The notes below the pieces were generated by a model. That model was not told where the DNA came from, did not search any database, and saw nothing but the letters and a program-made list of their open reading frames with translations. Both the position numbers and the translations under genes were made by a program. DNA of 64,000 nt. It comes from Astragalus membranaceus. Its lineage: Eukaryota; Streptophyta; Magnoliopsida; Fabales; Fabaceae. The stretch is taken from assembly GCA_039519185.1 (NCBI GenBank), contig CM076846.1, positions 224,056,659 through 224,120,658 of the forward strand, written 5' to 3'. This document shows positions 51,601-63,190 of the stretch, in pieces (position 1 is the stretch's first letter; each line of letters opens with the position of its first letter).

Positions 51601-54373
51601 CGGTCCAGCTAAGATAAGAGATAACGAACCTGTCCGGTTGCTCGTCTTTGCTTTAGCCCAATATATAATTCATCATTGAGCAGCTTCTCATTGTTTGTAC
51701 CCACATCAATGGTAATAGGCAAGCACTGTGACAATTTAAAACGATAACATTTTAGATGTAATAAGAAATGGAGGTTACAATATGCACAAACAATATTTAT
51801 CAAAAAAATGAAAGATGCACAATATTTATAAAAAAAATGAAAGGTGCATAGACATTTCTAAATAAACTTCCAAGACACACAGCTCAACACCACTTTAAAA
51901 ACTGAATTGTTATTAATATTAAATGAATCACGACTCACGACAAAATCTCTTCATTTTTGTTTTTTCTTAATCTAATTTCTGGAGTGGAACCTCTGCATGA
52001 TGAAATTTTCCTTTTGGTGGTGGTGGTGGTGGTGGTGGTGGTGGGGGGGGGGATCTGTAGATCAAATTTTAGTAATCTCTTGAAAACAAAGTAACAGACC
52101 TTTGCAATTTTTAATAGGCATTACTTAACAATGTGGCCTAAATATACTTACAGCTGAAGGGCGAACTCCCCCGAGTGCCGTATATAAAGAAAGTTTCCCC
52201 ACTGGTATTCCCATCCCCTGAGAACACAACAAAACACCAAAGGAGAGATTAATTAACTCTTGTTATTCAATTCAACTATCATAAATTAAGAATGTGAGCA
52301 TAAAAATAGAAATTTAATTACCTGACAACCCAAATCCCCAAGACCCAGGATCCGTTCTCCATCAGTTACAACTATGACTTGAATGTTCTTTTCGGGCCAA
52401 TTCCTAAGTACTTCAAGAATCCTTCCCCTTTAAGTTTAAACCCCAGCCAAGAGACAAAGGAACAAACAATAGAAAAGATATTCAATTAAAGGTGAAACCA
52501 ACAAAGAATTCTAGGAGGATAAAAAAGCAGTCATAGTCAAACTTACTTTTCTTTCAAACTTATATAAAGACCCTGGGGGCGCATGAAAATGGTCCCATAT
52601 TTTTGGCAAGCTTCACCAACAGTTGGAGTATACACAATTGGGAGTAACTCCTCAACGTGATCAATGAGAAGTTTGTAAAACAGGCGTTCATTCCTCTCCT
52701 GCAACGCACAATATACCAAAGTGAAAGGATTAGAATTCAAACTTACAATATACCAAAGTGAAGGATTAAAATCCAATTCCAAAATTTGCCGATCAGACCA
52801 TGCAAATTAACTTCCAACAAGATATGATTGAAAATCAAAGATGAATTTCAAAAATGACTGCAAAGGTATGCATATAACAGATGTGGGAATAGAAAATCCT
52901 TTAGAGATTGCTGCAAAAAAGTTTGGAGTCATCATGCACATATAATTCTTCACATTTCATTCTACAGTTGGATAGAACTAGTTACGGACAATTAGTACAT
53001 ATCATTTAAAGAGAAGCAGCAGAACGAAACTGGATTAATAGCTTTTTAAAAAAGAATTGTTCACAAGGATACACCTGAAGATCCATCATTGCCATGTACT
53101 TCTGCAATGGAACTTGATACTGGCGTACGTGCTGGATCATCTTCTTAACCTGCCAAGTAATGTGACCATAACATTAAATTGACGTTGTGTAACCACATGC
53201 ACAATCTAATGGCTTCCAAAAGTATGAATAGAGTATTCGGTGTATCTTTTAGTCAGATGATAAACCTGAGTTTCTTGAGGAATAACTGTCGGAGGAAGGA
53301 GGCCACGCAAGTAATGGGCATCCCTCTCTTTTTCAGTGAAAGCTAGCCCTTTGTTGAAGTGGGGATCTCGCAATAATGAATAACCACTAAAAAGCAAGAA
53401 ACAGCTAATCAAGCATGTGCATAATGGCTTAATCCTTAGTAACTATAAGTGAAGCAAGAAACAGCTAATGAGTAAGCATATGCATAATGTCTTAATCCTT
53501 AGTAACTACTGAAATCATAAGTGATTCAATCTGTCGAAAAATAAACAGGTTAAATTTAAATTAAATCTGTATAATTTGTTGCAAGCAAGTCACAATTAAT
53601 GAACAAAATAAGTAGAATTACTAGCATATAAAACTGAAACAGAACTGCAAAATTTGACGATATAAACTAAGTGAACCAACCAAACTGCAGTCATGAGATC
53701 AAAGGAGCATATTCAAGATCTCCCTTTATGCAACAAACAAAGATCGAATTCGAATCTAGTGAATGCTAAAACACAAGAAAATGATGATCAAAATCAAATA
53801 AAGGGGAGCTTAGAAGATGATAATTACCTAGCAACAGAGACACTCCATGGAGTAACAAAGTGATCTTCGGTTGCCTTATCCTCGCCGTAGACATCCCGAG
53901 GACCACCGCCGGAGATTGCGTTATCATCGATATCCTTGACGACAGGCTCCATTATGATTTCTTTTGAGGGTGTATCCATCACAAAGGTGCCGTTTCCGTC
54001 ACCAGACCTGCTACTGCTTGGAGCCATACACACCACTCTCCATGGACTTCCCGATGAGACTCTTCTCTGCGCACCACATCCACTAAATCCTGAGTTGCTC
54101 TGTTTATAAATTTCACGGGAAAATAGGATAGATCAATATAAATAAATCAGCTAATCTCATTAAAATCATAATAAAAATCTGAAATCTGATTTTTATTCAT
54201 TATAGATGAAGAGCAAATTAAATAACCCAGAAACTATTTGATTTTTTGACCGACTCTAAATTTTCATTACACAACAAAAAAAGGAACAAGATAGAGTCAT
54301 TTTCGGTTTCTGATTTACAAGGGGAGGTAAGAGTTCGTGTTACCAGGAAGGTGCATCCGCTTGAGGAGATCAT
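48645..54373 (-). CDS. NADP-dependent malic enzyme, plastid type (NADP-ME4-like)
   Basis: Converts malate and NADP+ to pyruvate, CO2 and NADPH. Twenty exons, all with GT/AG borders: 54373-54344, 54099-53828, 53386-53266, 53149-53075, 52698-52547, 52427-52322, 52217-52152, 51725-51630, 51530-51459, 51350-51267, 51175-51077, 50877-50830, 50668-50615, 50547-50449, 50355-50266, 50183-50106, 49992-49918, 49829-49739, 49022-48894, 48733-48645. The sum is 1926 nt, 641 aa, the usual length of plastid isoforms. The Ser/Arg-rich start (MISSSGCTFL..AQRRVSSGSPWR) looks like a chloroplast transit peptide. Key residues: Y189 in YTPTVGEA, K260 in GMGIPVGKL, metal ligands in FEDF (331-334) and FNDDIQ (353-358), and the NADP Rossmann loop GAGEAGTG (388-395). 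It ends in TPAYRTYR. No defects seen. Confidence 0.96.
49038..49713. repeat. ~200-bp tandem repeat (three units) in malic enzyme intron 18
   Basis: The unit begins AAAGAAAATGTCAACCACCT and ends GTCCCAAACATAGTATTGAA. Units lie at about 49038-49240, 49241-49510 and 49511-49713. The middle unit is longer because it repeats a ~66-bp piece (AATCCTTCTTACTGGATT...). Each unit contains the inverted words ACACTGGGGT and ACCCCAGTG. Confidence 0.92.
50737..50783. repeat. Poly-C tract and (CA)n in malic enzyme intron 12
   Basis: About 24 consecutive C follow interrupted C runs and precede a CA repeat. It lies between the exons at 50615-50668 and 50830-50877. Confidence 0.9.
52015..52052. repeat. (GGT)n and poly-G tract in malic enzyme intron 7
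   Basis: About nine GGT units followed by a run of about ten G. Confidence 0.9.
53390..53520. repeat. ~65-bp imperfect tandem duplication in malic enzyme intron 2
   Basis: AGCAAGAAACAGCTAAT...CTTAATCCTTAGTAACTA occurs twice in succession with small changes. Copy 1 begins at the intron's 3' end. Confidence 0.85.
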
Positions 54374-54394
54374 GATGGCGATGAAAATGTGTGT

Positions 54395-54478
54395 GTGAGA
54401 GAGAGAGAGAGTAATGAGAGAGAAAACAATATAAGAAGAGAGAGAGAGAGAGAGAGTGAGAGAAAGATAGAGAGAGAG
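54395..54478. repeat. (GA/CT)n microsatellites in the malic enzyme 5' leader
   Basis: Three GA-rich tracts (CT on the coding strand) lie 20-105 bp upstream of the ATG. CT-rich leaders are common in plant housekeeping genes. No sure TATA box could be placed. Confidence 0.8.
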
Positions 54479-54479
54479 T

Positions 54480-55150
54480 CTTAAGGTAAACAGTCCTTGG
54501 CTGCGGAATCTCCTCTGTCCTTCTTCCCTCTCCCTCTTTACCACAGACTTTGTCTCAAAACAAACACTAATCAGAAAGAAGCAATGGAATGGAACTAAAC
54601 TCTTCTTCTCAGCTAACCTTTTAAAGGTTGCAACTTGCAAGTGCTACCAACTCCATTTTCGTTGATCTTACCAAACTACCCTTCACTTGTTTAAAAAAAA
54701 TTTCTCGTGTTTTTTTTTAAAAGTAAATAATTAACCAACTAAATCATAAAATAAAGAGTCAAAAATCCCTGGGATAGGGACTTTTCCTTGTTTTTTAAGA
54801 ACAGTGGATTTATTACCTTTTTTCTTCAGAAATTTAATTTAATAATAAAAAAATTATTTATATTCTGTTTGTTTTTTGAGGCTATGCGTTCTTGTGTTGC
54901 GGCAGTCGAATGAATGAATGAGACTGCAATTGCGTGTGTGGATGGAGTGCCAGCATCCAATGTTCTGGTCTTCTCAGTGCCATCATTTCATATCATATTG
55001 ACGTGTGGAACTATAAATGAGTTTGTAGTACTAGCTGGTATTTTTGGTTAAACAACTCAAGCTTTTTTTTGGTGGACAATTAAACAACTTACATCGAAAG
55101 TGAAGTATTTAACTCAAGGACCAATATCGTATAGCACAAATTATAGATAT
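54480..55150. other. Upstream flank of the malic enzyme gene
   Basis: Presumably carries its promoter. TTTAAAAGG near 54617-54625 on either strand is the only TATA-like candidate. No other gene is seen. Confidence 0.35.
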
Positions 55151-55152
55151 TT

Positions 55153-55307
55153 GGACTCTTTAATCATTTGGTCACAGATTTGATCTTTGCTCGGTGTGTA
55201 TGAAAAAATACTTGGTGGGAGAGGTCAACCCTTTAAATAGATCTCAATATCTCGGGAGATTAGTCTTTACAGTTGCGCGCAAGAAATACTTTGGTTTAAA
55301 AAAAAAA
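55153..55307 (+). mobile_element. Degenerate SINE, same family as 62912-63081
   Basis: It shares the TTTAANCATTTGGTCA start, a decayed B box (AGATTTGATCTTTGC against GGGGTTCGATCCCTGG), TGGTGTGTATG, TTGG(T)GGGAGA, ACCCTTTAAAT, TCTCGGGAGATTAGTCT and a ten-A tail. The mutated box and lack of target duplication show it is old. Confidence 0.8.
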
Positions 55308-56118
55308 TTAACTTAGTATATGTGTTTGGACCATCTTCCATTCATTCTCTTCTTCACAAATGATAAAGATGAGAGAAGAAAGAAAGTGATTAAAAAAGTA
55401 AAGGTGTAATAATGGAGAGGATGGAGAAAGATGGAAAAAATAGGTGGACGGATCTATATCCCCTTCAAGAAGCTATTACCTCTTTGGTAGGAATCTATAA
55501 TTGAGAGTTGTTAGAGCAGCTACTTGCAAAGGCATTATCTCATTTGAGTTAGCACCACAAAGTTAATTGAGTGGATTGAATAAAAACTCTCAAGTGTAAC
55601 TTTCTTTTATTTTTAAGTGACTATGTTAAGAAATAATTCGGTTTCATCCTCGACTTTGAATTCTTTAACTACTCCAAAGAATTTTAAGTTGGACAACTAA
55701 TAGAAATTCAGCAAATTAAATTGCATAGAAAAGAGGAATTATATTGACGATGCGTCTAAACTACTATGTACAATTGCAATTTATAGATAAGCTAAAACCT
55801 AACTTCTATCAGCGACGACCCTAACCATGGTCGTTCGACTGGTCATGCATGCCTTCTTCTGACCATGTTCCAGTTTCTAGATGCCTCTCTCATGCTATTT
55901 TTGTGCCCAACATAGCCATGTTTTGCTACAACGACTTCTCATGCGTTGTCTTATTCTCTCCAAAGCACGCTCCATTTCATCCTCCACCAAGAGCCTTAAT
56001 GACGCTCTTGTAGAACTTGTCATCCAGAAGAAAATGCTGGAGGATGAGAATGTCATGCTTTGTCATGAGAAGGATCCGACAACATTTAATTATAAGAAGG
56101 TAGTGTCCACATCTAACA
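55308..56118. other. Intergenic stretch, no recognisable gene
   Basis: Only short frames; one (55881-56123) encodes a charged LVELVIQKKMLEDEN helix-like tail that I do not recognise as a gene. Confidence 0.45.
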
Positions 56119-57060
56119 TGTAACAATCCTCATTTTCCTTACATTAATGCTTAAATGTTTTGCATGAATGTAATTTATATGTATTTGTTATGCTTTGGAA
56201 TGCCTTGAGAAGGTTTTTCTTAAGTTTTTGAATGAACTTTTTAATCGACTAGATTTTGTCTTGATCTGAATAAGAGTTATACCTACCACTTTAAGTGTGT
56301 TTTGACGTGGTGTTAGTTGACCCTAATCGAATGTTCACTTAATCCACGACCTAATTTGACCTTAGCATAAACCAAACCTCAGAACACACATCATTGAGCC
56401 CTAACCAAGAGGAAAACTCGAATGTTCATCCCTTCCTCTCAAAAAATCATCATTGCAAGTTTTCTTCACCATTTCGTTCTAAGGAGATTAACCAAAATGT
56501 TTTTCTTCGTGTTTTCATCAATAGAACGTCCTTCAATCCAAAGCTTAGTAAGTTTTTGATCCTTGTTCTTTGATATTCAAAATTTAGAGTTCTGAGTTTA
56601 AGAAACGAAATTCTAATCCTTGTCTCCTAATTTTATCGTTGAGTTCCTATGTTAAGAATCAACCAAAGAGTTTTCACTCATGGGTTCCGAATTTAAGAAA
56701 TAGGATTCTATCCTTTATAGTATCACATTAATTAAATCATATGTGTTATAAGAACTCAGATAAGGAATTCCTTAGTCAAAGGATAGTCATGAATAGGTTT
56801 AGTTGTAGTACATATTTTTAACTTACTCAACTCCAAATATTCACTTGGGATAATTTGAAGCCTCATCTCACAATAAAATTTGAAGAGTTCGCAATTCAAC
56901 CTCCTTGTTACTCATATTCACTTCATGAATAGGTTTAGATTGATTCATTTTTATTGAGATTACAATTTTACTGATAAATTAGCAAAATTATGATATAACT
57001 AGTCGTAACTTTAGTTGGTGGAATCTTATTCTAAATTTTATTAGTGAAGACTTTATCATG
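56119..57060 (+). mobile_element. Possible old gypsy LTR remnant
   Basis: It opens with TGTAACAATCCTCATTTTCC, close to the TGTAACACCC start of Tekay LTRs. It contains an LTR-like leader (CACACATCATTGAGCCCTAACC, then TTCTTCACCATTTCG). No end, primer site or coding region could be found. Confidence 0.3.
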
Positions 57061-58480
57061 ACAAAAAATGATTTTTTTCGTGGTTTCAGCTTTTATTAAC
57101 CTATGTATTAACTTCTCATTTCTTTAATAACTTTTTCACATCCGCAAGCGATTATTATAAGGACTAGAGTGTCAACATATTTGAGTTTCATTTTCTTATT
57201 GTAATTGTAATGTGTACAACCATGGAAATTTAATTCACAATAAGTGCATAACCAATCCACAAATAACACATTCCAAATATAAATATATCTCACACTTTGC
57301 ACGCAAATAGTCCTTAAACCAAAAAGAAATTAAACAAAAATTCACTTGCCAACAAAGTTGCAAAGATGTTTGGAAGAAGGAAGGAAACGTCATAGTACTT
57401 CTTATGGGGACGAAGTGACGACAAACCGCATATTCGTTTTTATAGCATGTTTGATTATAGTTATACAATGGTTCTTTGTTTTCTATGATGATTGCTAGCT
57501 TGTACCATGACACTGTCTTGTGAAATACTCTATAATGTCACTTATTATTTCAACCTTTTCATCCTTTAACCCCAATTTGAATAGGTAATTAACAGCTGAA
57601 AATGGCTTTCTAATTTCCTTCAAATTCAATTTCAAGTTGTGTAAAATATATTTTACACAATCATCCAATGAAAGATTATTGTATATACTAAGTAGATAGC
57701 TTATTTGATAAGGTAAACAACATAGAATAAATATAAAAACGAAGTTAGTGTTTAAATTTTGAAAACTAATATTTTTTTTCTCCTCTAACAATTACCAATT
57801 TACTAACATTTATCCATAAAAGTAATTAAAGATTATTTTATGTAACTATGATTAAAATCATACCGCAAATCTGTAATGATTTATTAATTTATGATTAATT
57901 TCATGTGTAAATTTTTTACACAAATGGTGCATAGTTTTAAACCGAAACCTCCTGTTTGCACTCATTTAAAGCACTTTTATCTTTCGGTATCATTTAATTT
58001 GCCACTTCCTACTTGGGATACTAACGGTGTACTGTATAGATAAATCCTTTTGAAAATTAAAAAATTTGTCGTCATGCAATACTTTATTCATTGGATTATC
58101 GTGTACGTGCGCGCGCGTGCGTGCCTTAAATTGAAAAGAAAATTAAAAAAAAAAACTCAAACTCCAAGCTAAGGAAAGTGAACGGCTGAGAAAAAGAGGC
58201 GCAAAAAATTAAGGAGTTGCATTGGGTAGGTGGGCGATGGGAATGACCCCATGAGCATGTGGATAATATCAATGGTGGTTGAAAGTTGGCCACCTTGTTT
58301 TAAAAGTACATGATCCTAAATGTGCCATGTTTTCATATCACCTCTCCTTCCAATGACCAATGCATGGATTAATACTTTTTCACGTAACACTTGATTGGGT
58401 TAAATTTTGGGAATAGATTCTCTTCGGTTATTGGTAGAAGACATAAAGACACATTGAATAAAATTTAAATCCTAAATTTT
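57061..58480. other. AT-rich intergenic stretch
   Basis: No gene seen. A GTGCGCGCGCGTGCGTGC alternating purine/pyrimidine tract at about 58107-58125 is the only marked feature. Confidence 0.5.
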
Positions 58481-58680
58481 GACCCTATAAAATATTAGAG
58501 TTTTTAATTTTAGTTTTCAATAAATTTTTTGAATTACTCCCTCCATTTTCGAATATAAGCAAAAATTCCCATAAAGTTTTGTGACCTATAAAATATTAGA
58601 GTTTTTATTTTTAGTTTTCAATAATTTTTTGAATTACTCCCGTTTTCGTATATAAGCAAAAATTCCCACAAAGTTTTGTT
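58481..58680. repeat. ~100-bp tandem duplication with Stowaway-like word
   Basis: GACCTATAAAATATTAGAGT ... ATATAAGCAAAAATTCCC ... AAAGTTTTGT occurs twice head to tail. Each unit contains ATTACTCCC(TCC)..TTTTCG, the start of a Stowaway-type MITE. Confidence 0.85.
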
Positions 58681-59275
58681 ACTAAATAAAAGCAAGTCAA
58701 CGTTTTTTTCTCTAAACATACCAAATTTACCCTTATTTATAACCTTACTTTTACTCTTACCAATAAAAAAGTAAAATGATAATTGATTTTACACTCTTTA
58801 CAAAAAATGAAGCAACATAAAGTAGAGGTAATATTAGAAGTGTGCGTCAACTTTTCACCTTTTATTAAAAATTGTGCATATCCATTTTTTTTCCTAATAA
58901 ACAAAAAACGGAAGGATATCTTTGTTTTCATTTTTTGTCTCTGGTGTTATTCGTTAAGTTGATTTTTAATCGGCTAATGAACTCTCACAGTAACATTTGT
59001 TAGAACAAACTTTTTAATTACTATAATGTCAAATCACCATTTTGACATATGTTTCCTTAATATTTTATCAATTTATAGCTAGTTGTAGAATCTTTGGACA
59101 TGCATTCAGAGTTTGGCTTTCCCTTGTCATAAAAAAATGTGCAATATTCATGAAAAGTTCCAGACGTATATTGCCGATCAAAAGCATCCAGTGAAAAACA
59201 GTGGGGATAGGACAACCAAGGCTGTCAATAGCTAAGCTTTTCTTTCTTGTTGCTCAACTCAATTCAATACAATCC
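58681..59275. other. AT-rich intergenic stretch
   Basis: No gene or repeat structure recognised beyond the edge of the tandem duplication. Confidence 0.5.
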
Positions 59276-59299
59276 GTTGCGTTTGAAAGTTGTAAAATG

Positions 59300-60020
59300 T
59301 AATAAAAGAAAAAAGAAAAACTCGATAAAAGAGAATATTTCAAATATATTAAAATAGGTTTGTTCTAAAAAGTTAAAAAAAGTATGTATCTTCTTATTAT
59401 ATTAATAATGGAGTAAATGAGGAAAAGCAAAAACAAAATTTAATATAAAATATGCACCTCCATTAGCGCTCTCGTTGCTACTCCTGTTGGCCCTTGGCGC
59501 TCTCGTTGCCGCTCCATGCGGCTCACGAAAAAAGCAAATGAGATTTAATTATTGATTTTTTTACAAAAAATAATTTTAGAATTTTTGCTAGCGGTATCGC
59601 TTTTTTTGACAATTGGTAGTAGTTAATTTAATTGGTTTTAGTAGTTTGAGTATATTATACTAAATAGTAAATTCTACATAATTTAATATTGATTTTATGT
59701 AATTACTGATTTTTTACAAAAAAATATGTAGTCAAAGAAAAAGGAAAAACTCGATAAAAGACTTATTTCAAATTTATTAAAATACTTGTAATGCATTAAT
59801 TTTAAAAAAAAGTCGGTATCTTCTTATAATCTTAATAACGGAGTAAAAATCAGGAAAAGAGAAAATGAGATTTAATATAAGATATGCAACCCCGTTGGCG
59901 CGCCCTTTCTCCCGTTGCCTCTCTCATTGCCGCTCCCGTTGTCGATCTCATTGTCAGTCTCTCGTTGCCGATCCCATTGTCGCTCTCTGTTGCCTCTCTT
60001 GTTGCCGCTACCGTTGCCAC
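59300..60020. repeat. Diverged ~250-bp duplication ending in CGTTGCC-type repeats
   Basis: Unit 1 (about 59303-59520) and unit 2 (about 59735-60020) share AAAACTCGATAAAAGA, TATCTTCTTAT..T.TTAATAA, GGAGTAAA and ATTTAATATAA.ATATGCA. Each then enters a stretch of CTCTCGTTGCCGCTCC-like short repeats, much longer in unit 2 (59890-60020). Confidence 0.75.
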
Positions 60021-60127
60021 TTGTTTATATGTTTTATTCTTTTTTGATCGGTATTTATATGCTTTATTCTATAGATCATCTAATCTAATATAATACATCA
60101 TTCTCTCGTTGACATTTTGGTTGCATA

Positions 60128-60200
60128 TGATTAGATTAGATTAGATTAGATTAGATAGATTAGATTAGATTATATATTAGATATTAGATAGATTATATTT
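60128..60200. repeat. (GATTA)n/(TAGAT)n microsatellite
   Basis: GATTAGATTAGATTA tract with TATTAGATAG variants. A short satellite of the same word recurs at 60262-60290. Confidence 0.9.
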
Positions 60201-61256
60201 TTATCATTGGTTTTGGACACTTAACAATTGTATAAGTGAACAATTTTTGACATTTTGCTAGCAATTAGATTAGATTAGTATTAGATAGATATGTTTGAAG
60301 TGGAATAAAATAGAAGTAAATGAGAATAAATATAGATGGAAGAAGAAAAAGAGAAAGAAATGAGAGAGGGGGATATTATGAGAGACAGAGAGAGAAGAGA
60401 ATAAAATAACTAAATAAATAAATAAGAGAGGAGAGAGATGATGAGAAAGTGTGTAAGAGAAAAAGTAAAAAATTGTAAAAAGTTGAGTTTTTTTGTCTTT
60501 TAGTGCCAAAATGTATACAATGCCCAAAAAAATGGACACATGGCGCACTAGTGGAATGTTTAAAAACGTCAATTTGCTAGCTTATTGTTTTATTATATTA
60601 GTATTTAAGTATTATAGTAGTATTAGATTAAATTAGATAATTATGCTAAAATATGTTTTTATTACTCTAAAAATTCTTAAAATTCGGGTTTTAATCTCCC
60701 TTGAAATCATGAAATGCGTCAATTTTGAGCCTAGATATTTATTATGTAAAACATTCATCTATATATAATTTAGATACTAAAATTCTTATAAATTTCTACG
60801 TAGAAGTATATTTTTTAAAAATGATTTTTTTGACAGAAAAGATGATTTTTATTAAGTTCTGATATAATATTTTATATACAAAAGTGTAAATTTAAAATTT
60901 ATATCACATTTTCTTCAAAAAAATCACATTTTTTTTTCAAAATATATCTAAGAAAACCAAAGTCGCAAATTTTTTTACCCTTCATATAATATTAATTTCC
61001 TTTTTTTGAAATTTTTTCTAGTTTTCTTAAAATATTTATTTTGACTCAAAGTTTTCTTAAAATATTATTCATTGACAATTTTACATTAAAAAATTAAAAA
61101 TGGCAGCACTTAATAGTACTAGTATAGTTATTTAAAGAGTTAAACTTCTTGGTCAAAATAAAGAGTTATACTTCATGTACCAAAAAAAGAGTTAAACTTC
61201 TTTTTTTTTGTTGGTACAAAAGGACTCAATGCACAAAGAAAACAAGTAATGAAGAT
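60201..61256. other. AT-rich intergenic stretch
   Basis: A GA-rich tract on the plus strand (60340-60460). No coding sequence is recognised. Confidence 0.5.
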
Positions 61257-61817
61257 GGTTTTGATTTTTATACCCCTCACATTGGAACACTTACCCTCTA
61301 ATTTCTTTTATTTCAACTTTACTCTTTCAAAATTATTCTAAAAGCATATTTTCCGGATTAATGTCAAAAACATAAATCCGTAATGTAAAAGTTAATTTTT
61401 GGGAAGTCTTTTAAAGTAGTGCTTATTTGAACAAGTGCTATTAAAGACAATAACAAGCAGAATCCTTTTTTTGTTATACTTTAATTAGAGCTTACTCAAA
61501 CGAGCTATGTTAAAAAAAAACCAAAATTAAATTTTTATGTAAAAATAAATCCGAAATATATTTTTACAAACAATTCCGGATTTATCTTAAAAATATAAAT
61601 CCAAAAGTCATTTTTTTAAGAATTTTCGAATTTATCTCACAATAGATAAATCCGGAAGTGACTTTGTGTTTCGGATTTATCTCCTAGGGATAAATACGGA
61701 AAAAATTACTTCCGAACTCATCTATTTTGAGATAAATCCAGAAATTATGCGATGTTTTTTTATGTAAATGATCAGGGATAAATTTGAAAGATTGGAAAAT
61801 TAGGGAATCAAAATTCT
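61257..61817. mobile_element. Palindrome-array element FB4 (CCGGATTTAT words)
   Basis: The left end GGTTTTGATTTTTATACCCC matches other members. The right end, reverse-complemented, gives GAATTTTGATTCCC. The flanks AATGAAGAT (61248-61256) and AATAAATAT (61818-61826) agree at 7 of 9 positions. The interior has TTCCGGATTTATC / GATAAATCCGGAA words in both orientations and an AGTGCTTATTTGAACAAGTGCT palindrome-like unit, as in FB1. Confidence 0.68.
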
Positions 61818-62150
61818 AATAAATATTAGCGGCCCAAAAGTAACACTTAAAATTCTACTTTGGCGGTTCTTTAATGGGAAGCAGGCATTGCAGCACAACC
61901 ATCATGGTCCAAAAATAACCAACCTCACCATCATATTCATATGATCCTCATAGACTAAAATGACATCAGACAAAGAGCTCATTTAAAATCATCCCGACTA
62001 ACGAAGTAGAATATACTTAGTAAAATAGTTAGGTTCGATTGTTTTATGTCTGTTTGATTCTGTAATGACGAAAATTGATTTTGACATAACTGATTTTGTA
62101 TAGTAGATTTTAATTACAAGTAAATTGAACGTAACATGATTTTCATGTTG
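61818..62150. other. Short intergenic stretch
   Basis: No feature seen. Confidence 0.5.
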
Positions 62151-62520
62151 TTTTTTTTTGATACAAGAAGGTGAAAAGAAAGCAAAAAGGAAAACACAAA
62201 CTAAATTCTCAAGAAATCAACACCACTAGCATTAGCTAGGAGGTGGAGGTCAAGGCCTAGAGAAGGAGAAGCAAACTCCACCCAACGAAGTGTCCATCTA
62301 GCACCAATCTTTGCTAAGTGATTTGTGCACACGTTGCCTTCTCTAAGGGTGTGGAAAAGCTCAACATTCCAATCTCTATCCAACAAATCTTTAATGTTCT
62401 TAATGATGAGCATAGCTGTGCCAAACATTAGGAGGAGAATTTACCAACTGAAGCACAATCTTTTAGTCAGAATTACAAGTAAGATCACAATTGTCCTTGC
62501 TCCAAACTAAATTGCTCCAA
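62151..62520 (-). pseudogene. 5'-truncated LINE, RNase H-like end
   Basis: A T-run at 62151-62159 is the poly(A) tail on the minus strand. Upstream on that strand the frame encodes NIKDLLDRDWNVELFHTLRE and GNVCTNHLAKIGARW, the end of the plant LINE RVT_3 RNase H domain (HVxREGNxxADxLAxxG in the family). A KIVLQLVNSPP block lies 5' of it in another frame. Homology fades near 62520, typical of 5' truncation. Confidence 0.82.
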
Positions 62521-62895
62521 GCGAGAGGATAAATGAAGAATTTAGTTAAATTAACAAAGGTACAAATGAGAGAAAAAGTGAAACACTATAAGCTATAAGC
62601 TCAAACGCTACTTCAATTAGCGTTTCAAATATTATTTTGACCCTCTAATATTATTGTTTGAAATAATTGTCTCCTCTTTTGAAAATAAGTTCAACCACAC
62701 AAGAAATTGAATCCAAATAAATTACCGAGGTTTAGGTGAATTTCAACAAATACTAAAGTATTGATAAAGTGTTAACAAAGTGTCATGATGTTAACAAAAA
62801 AAGTTGGCTTAAATATGTTTTTCGTTCATGCAAATATTTAGAAAATCGCTGTAGGGACGGAAAAACATATCTAAAAAAAATGATAGTAACAACAA
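62521..62895. other. Short intergenic stretch before the SINE
   Basis: ACTATAAGCTATAAGCTCAAACGCTACTT words at 62585-62615 resemble 33870-33900, so it is likely another MITE remnant. No gene. Confidence 0.5.
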
Positions 62896-62911
62896 ACAAG
62901 TCTCATATTAT

Positions 62912-63081
62912 GATTGATGGGTTCGATCCTTTAAGCATTTGGTCAGGGGTTCGATCCCTGGCTGGTGTGTATGGAGAGACATCGCTTGGGAGATGTTAGC
63001 CCTTAAATGAACTCCAGTACCTCGAGGGATTAGTCTCCACAGTCGCCGTGGAGAATACCCGGGTTTACCCAAGAAAAAAAA
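62912..63081 (+). mobile_element. SINE with 16-bp target duplication
   Basis: ACAAGTCTCATATTAT lies on both sides (62896-62911 and 63082-63097). The body has a tRNA-type B box GGTTCGATCCC (about 62948-62958), a second GGTTCGATCC upstream (62920-62929), a conserved 3' half (CTCGAGGGATTAGTCTCCAC) and an A-rich tail. Target length and tail show LINE-driven retroposition. An RNA polymerase III promoter is expected but not proven. Confidence 0.92.
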
Positions 63082-63190
63082 ACAAGTCTCATATTATATG
63101 GTTGGGCAAATATTAGGTTGGCCTAACCCAAGTTGATTAGTGCACCAACTTAACTAAGATATGTTGTTTTCAACTGTGCATTCATTAGGA

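Noticed and set aside
48868..54036. Separate small minus-strand proteins along the malic enzyme locus
   Set aside because: Each is one exon read through into its introns; all twenty join in phase into one 641-aa enzyme.
55881..56123. Short plus-strand gene with a charged helix
   Set aside because: No homologous family recognised, no promoter or splice context; left as unassigned.
60128..60290. Array of short repeats as a CRISPR-like locus
   Set aside because: Units are contiguous pentanucleotides without spacers, in plant DNA.
62940..62965. tRNA gene
   Set aside because: The B-box word is present, but there is no cloverleaf or acceptor stem; the A tail and target duplication identify a SINE.
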